DNA of 24,404 bases from DASYRM01 sp036004405. GTDB taxonomy: Bacteria; Acidobacteriota; Vicinamibacteria; Vicinamibacterales; UBA2999. Below the pieces are notes generated by a model. The model had not been told where the DNA came from, did no database searches, and saw nothing but the letters and a program-made list of their open reading frames with translations. This document shows, one piece after another, positions 22,444 to 24,404 of this stretch. How positions within the stretch are numbered: the first letter of the stretch is position 1; the number at the start of each line of letters is the position of its first letter. The position numbers and the translations under genes are program-made. The DNA lies in contig DASYRM010000106.1 in the NCBI GenBank assembly GCA_036004405.1, positions 1-24,404 of the forward strand. The letters are read 5' to 3'.

Positions 22444-22803
22444 ATGGATGGCTCACGCGCGGTTTCGGCCACGATGCGTCTGCGGCTCGCCCTCGAGGGC
22501 GCGGCCGACGCGCTGGCGCACGCCCAGGTGGAGGGGCTGCTCGCCAGCGAAGGCGCGCTCGAGTTCGCACTGGCGGAGCTGGCGCCGTTGCAGGGCCTCG
22601 ACGCCGCCGAGCGCGACGCCGTCCGCCGTGAGCTCCTGGCCGCGGAGCTCGCGCTGCTGCGCTGCCGCCGTCTGGGTTCGACCCTCTCCGATTACGTCCG
22701 CCTCACGCTGGCCTCCCACGGTCCGGCCAGCCGCACCTCGGGCTACGCGCCCGACGCGCGCAACGACGAATACGCCGGCCGCGGCGTGAACGCGAGGGTT
22801 TGA
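22444..22803 (+). CDS. flgN: FlgN-like export chaperone for FlgK/FlgL
   Basis: 119 aa, nearly all helical and rich in Leu, Ala, Glu and Arg (LRLALEGAADALAHAQVEGLLASEGALEFALAELAPL; RDAVRRELLAAELALLRCRRLGSTLSDYVRLTL), with a polar tail ending in YAGRGVNARV. FlgN family proteins are short coiled-coil chaperones that bring FlgK and FlgL to the export gate. The sequence alone is weakly diagnostic; the place between flgM and flgK is decisive. ATG 22444, 16 nt after flgM, is taken because upstream in-frame ATGs lie inside flgM. There is no clear Shine-Dalgarno. flgK starts 1 nt after the stop. Confidence 0.8.
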   Translation: MDGSRAVSATMRLRLALEGAADALAHAQVEGLLASEGALEFALAELAPLQGLDAAERDAVRRELLAAELALLRCRRLGSTLSDYVRLTLASHGPASRTSGYAPDARNDEYAGRGVNARV

Positions 22804-22804
22804 A

Positions 22805-24181
22805 ATGTCGGGCCTTTACACCAGCCTCACCATGGCCGCCCGGGCGCTCTCGGCCCAGCAGATGGGCCTCGAGGTCACCGGCAACAACATCGCCAACGTG
22901 AACACGGCCGGCTACGCCCGGCGCACGATCGATTTCGCCGCGGTCAAGCCGGAAAGCTCGCTCAGCGCCGGCAACGGCGTGGAAGTGACGGGCATCCGCT
23001 CGATTCGCGATCGCCTGCTCGAGCGGCGCGTCCTCGAGGAAGTGCCCACCGAGGGGCGCGCCAGGGAGCTCACCGAAATCCTGCAGGTGGTCGAGGCGGG
23101 CATCGGCGCCACCGGCCAGTCGATCGACGGGCGTCTCACCGAGATGTTCGGATCGTTTGCGCGCCTCGCGGACGCGCCGACCTCGGCGGTGGCTCGCGCC
23201 GACGTCCTCAACACCGCCGCGGAGCTCACGCAGTCGTTCCACGAAATGGCGGGGCGGCTCTCCGATGCGCAGCGCCAGGCCGACAGCCGCGTGCGCAACA
23301 CCGTCGAAGAGATCAACTCCCTGGTGGATCAGATCTCGTCGCTCAATCACTCGATGGGGGCCTCGGGTCCCGAAGGACGTCTGCCGCTCCAGGATCAGAT
23401 GTCCACGCTGCTGCGCAGTCTCAACACGCTCGTGAACGTGGACGTCGTCAACCGGTCGGACGGCGGCGTGGATATCACCGTCGGCAGCGGCCGCGCGCTG
23501 GTCATCGGCGATGAAACCTACCGGCTCGAGGCGGTATCGCAGCCGCCGGACGGCTGGGCCGGCGTGGAAGCCGGCGGGATGAACATCACCTCCGAGCTGC
23601 GCGGCGGACGGCTCGTGGGGGCCATCGAGGCGCGCGACGTCAACATCCCGGACTATCTCACCCGGCTCGACACGATTGCCTACGAGCTGGTGAACCAGGT
23701 GAACACGATTCACCGCGGCGGGTTCGATCAGCTCGGGAACACCAACGCCGACTTCTTCACGCCATTGGCCTCGGCGACCGGCGCCTCGCGCCTGATCGAG
23801 GTGGACCCGGCCGTGGCGGCCGACAGCCGGCTGATTGCCGCTGCCGGGGTAAACCAAGTGGGCGACAACACGGTGGCCAAGACGCTGAGCAACCTGCGCG
23901 ACGCGCTCGTGCTCGAAGGCAACAGCGCCACGCTCGTCGATTCGTGGAGCCATCTGGCGTTCCGCGTGGGGCGCGATACGCGCGCCGCCCTCGACGGCTC
24001 GAAGGCCCAGAGCGACATCGTCGAGCAGATCGACGCGCTGCGTGACGCCGTCTCCGGCGTGTCGCTCGACGAAGAAGCCGTGCAGATGATCAAGTTCCAG
24101 CGGGCCTACGAAGCCAACGCGCGCTTCTTCAGCACCGTGGACCAGACGCTGTCGATTCTGTTTTCAATCGTCGGACGGTAG
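22805..24181 (+). CDS. flgK: FlgK, first hook-filament junction protein
   Basis: 458 aa. Begins SGLYTSLTMAARALSAQQMGLEVTGNNIANVNTAGYARRTIDFA, the FlgK N-terminus (hook family D0 plus the 'GYaRq' variant), and has a long helical D1 region (VRNTVEEINSLVDQISSLNHSMG). GRALVIGDETYRLE and EVAYELVNQVNTIHRGGFD-like blocks are FlgK features, and it ends DEEAVQMIKFQRAYEANARFFSTVDQTLSILFSIVGR. It joins hook to filament with FlgL. ATG 22805 is 1 nt after flgN. Confidence 0.95.
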   Translation: MSGLYTSLTMAARALSAQQMGLEVTGNNIANVNTAGYARRTIDFAAVKPESSLSAGNGVEVTGIRSIRDRLLERRVLEEVPTEGRARELTEILQVVEAGIGATGQSIDGRLTEMFGSFARLADAPTSAVARADVLNTAAELTQSFHEMAGRLSDAQRQADSRVRNTVEEINSLVDQISSLNHSMGASGPEGRLPLQDQMSTLLRSLNTLVNVDVVNRSDGGVDITVGSGRALVIGDETYRLEAVSQPPDGWAGVEAGGMNITSELRGGRLVGAIEARDVNIPDYLTRLDTIAYELVNQVNTIHRGGFDQLGNTNADFFTPLASATGASRLIEVDPAVAADSRLIAAAGVNQVGDNTVAKTLSNLRDALVLEGNSATLVDSWSHLAFRVGRDTRAALDGSKAQSDIVEQIDALRDAVSGVSLDEEAVQMIKFQRAYEANARFFSTVDQTLSILFSIVGR

Positions 24182-24202
24182 AGCGGGACGTAGGGAGTTT
24201 TC

Positions 24203-24404
24203 ATGCGACTGACATTTGCAGCCTCGATGCGCGACACCTACGACGGCATCGCCACCGCCGCCGAGCGGATGATCAAGTACCAGCGCCAGGTGTCCACCGG
24301 CATCCGGGTGGCGCAGCCGAGCGACGATCCGTCGGCGACGGCGACGACCATCAGCGAAAAAGCGGCGCACGCCTCGTACGAGCAGTACGTGCAGTCGGGG
24401 GAAT
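24203..24404 (+). CDS. flgL: FlgL, second hook-filament junction protein (cut by window end)
   Basis: 67 codons are visible from ATG 24203, running open off the right edge. MRLTFAASMRDTYDGIATAAERMIKYQRQVSTGIRVAQPSDDPSATATTISEK is the flagellin-like D0/D1 N-terminus, and the '(V/I)STG.R...pSDDP..a' motif is specific to FlgL/flagellin. Position directly after flgK identifies it as FlgL rather than flagellin. AGGGAG at about 24192-24197 is its Shine-Dalgarno. It is separated from flgK by 21 nt with no other feature. Confidence 0.92.
   Translation, partial: MRLTFAASMRDTYDGIATAAERMIKYQRQVSTGIRVAQPSDDPSATATTISEKAAHASYEQYVQSGE

Noticed and set aside
1..24404. CRISPR array, tRNA, rRNA, prophage or complete insertion sequence
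   Set aside because: No direct-repeat/spacer pattern, RNA gene, integrase or transposase was seen; the repeats found are short palindromes only.

Overview
This window is one uninterrupted flagellar gene cluster. All 31 recognised genes (29 complete, plus a 3'-truncated view of flgL and a 5'-truncated view of fliH) are on the + strand, and almost every base is coding. The DNA is very G+C rich, starts are often GTG, and both P-ring (flgI) and L-ring (flgH) genes are present, so the host is a motile diderm bacterium. FlhF plus FlhG points to control of flagellar number and position, commonly polar. The gene order, and short palindromes of the AACCGGC/GCCGGTT and GTAG-headed type at gene junctions, make me favour an Acidobacteriota (Vicinamibacteria-like) genome. 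That assignment is inference, because no rRNA or marker gene is present.

Layout. (1) 1-5394: export ATPase set fliH'-fliI-fliJ, then hook set flgD-flgE-fliK. (2) 5551-9405: fliL-fliN(short)-fliO-fliP-fliQ-fliR-flhB, giving basal-body stator protein, C-ring and export gate. (3) 9407-14001: flhA, then flhF-flhG-fliA (export gate, placement/number control, sigma-28). (4) 13998-16965: fliM, a long FliN/FliY-like paralogue, and two unnamed genes. One is a small membrane-anchored protein with a helix-turn-helix-like end. The other is a cysteine-rich protein carrying a complete MshEN-type c-di-GMP-binding repeat but no ATPase. (5) 16991-22137: rod and ring genes flgF-flgG-flgA-flgH-flgI-flgJ. (6) 22134-24404: late set flgM-flgN-flgK-flgL', preceded by a good sigma-28-like promoter. 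Genes for MS-ring, switch FliG, proximal rod FlgB/C, FliE, stators, filament and filament cap are not in the window and presumably lie on either side.

Most junctions overlap as ATGA/GTGA or are within a few bases, implying long translationally coupled transcripts. The exceptions (flgD|flgE, fliK|fliL, MshEN gene|flgF, flgF|flgG) each hold a perfect GC hairpin with a GTAG or GTGG head, the architecture of REP elements moved by RAYT transposases. Related palindromes are inside the coding sequences of flgH (leader) and flgJ (N-terminus).

The most interesting items are the zinc-knuckle plus MshEN protein as a possible c-di-GMP input wired into the flagellar operon, the REP-like elements that supply stop codons and alter protein ends, the FlgJ-M23 peptidase fusion with a G7 tract near its end, and the sigma-28 promoter ahead of flgM.
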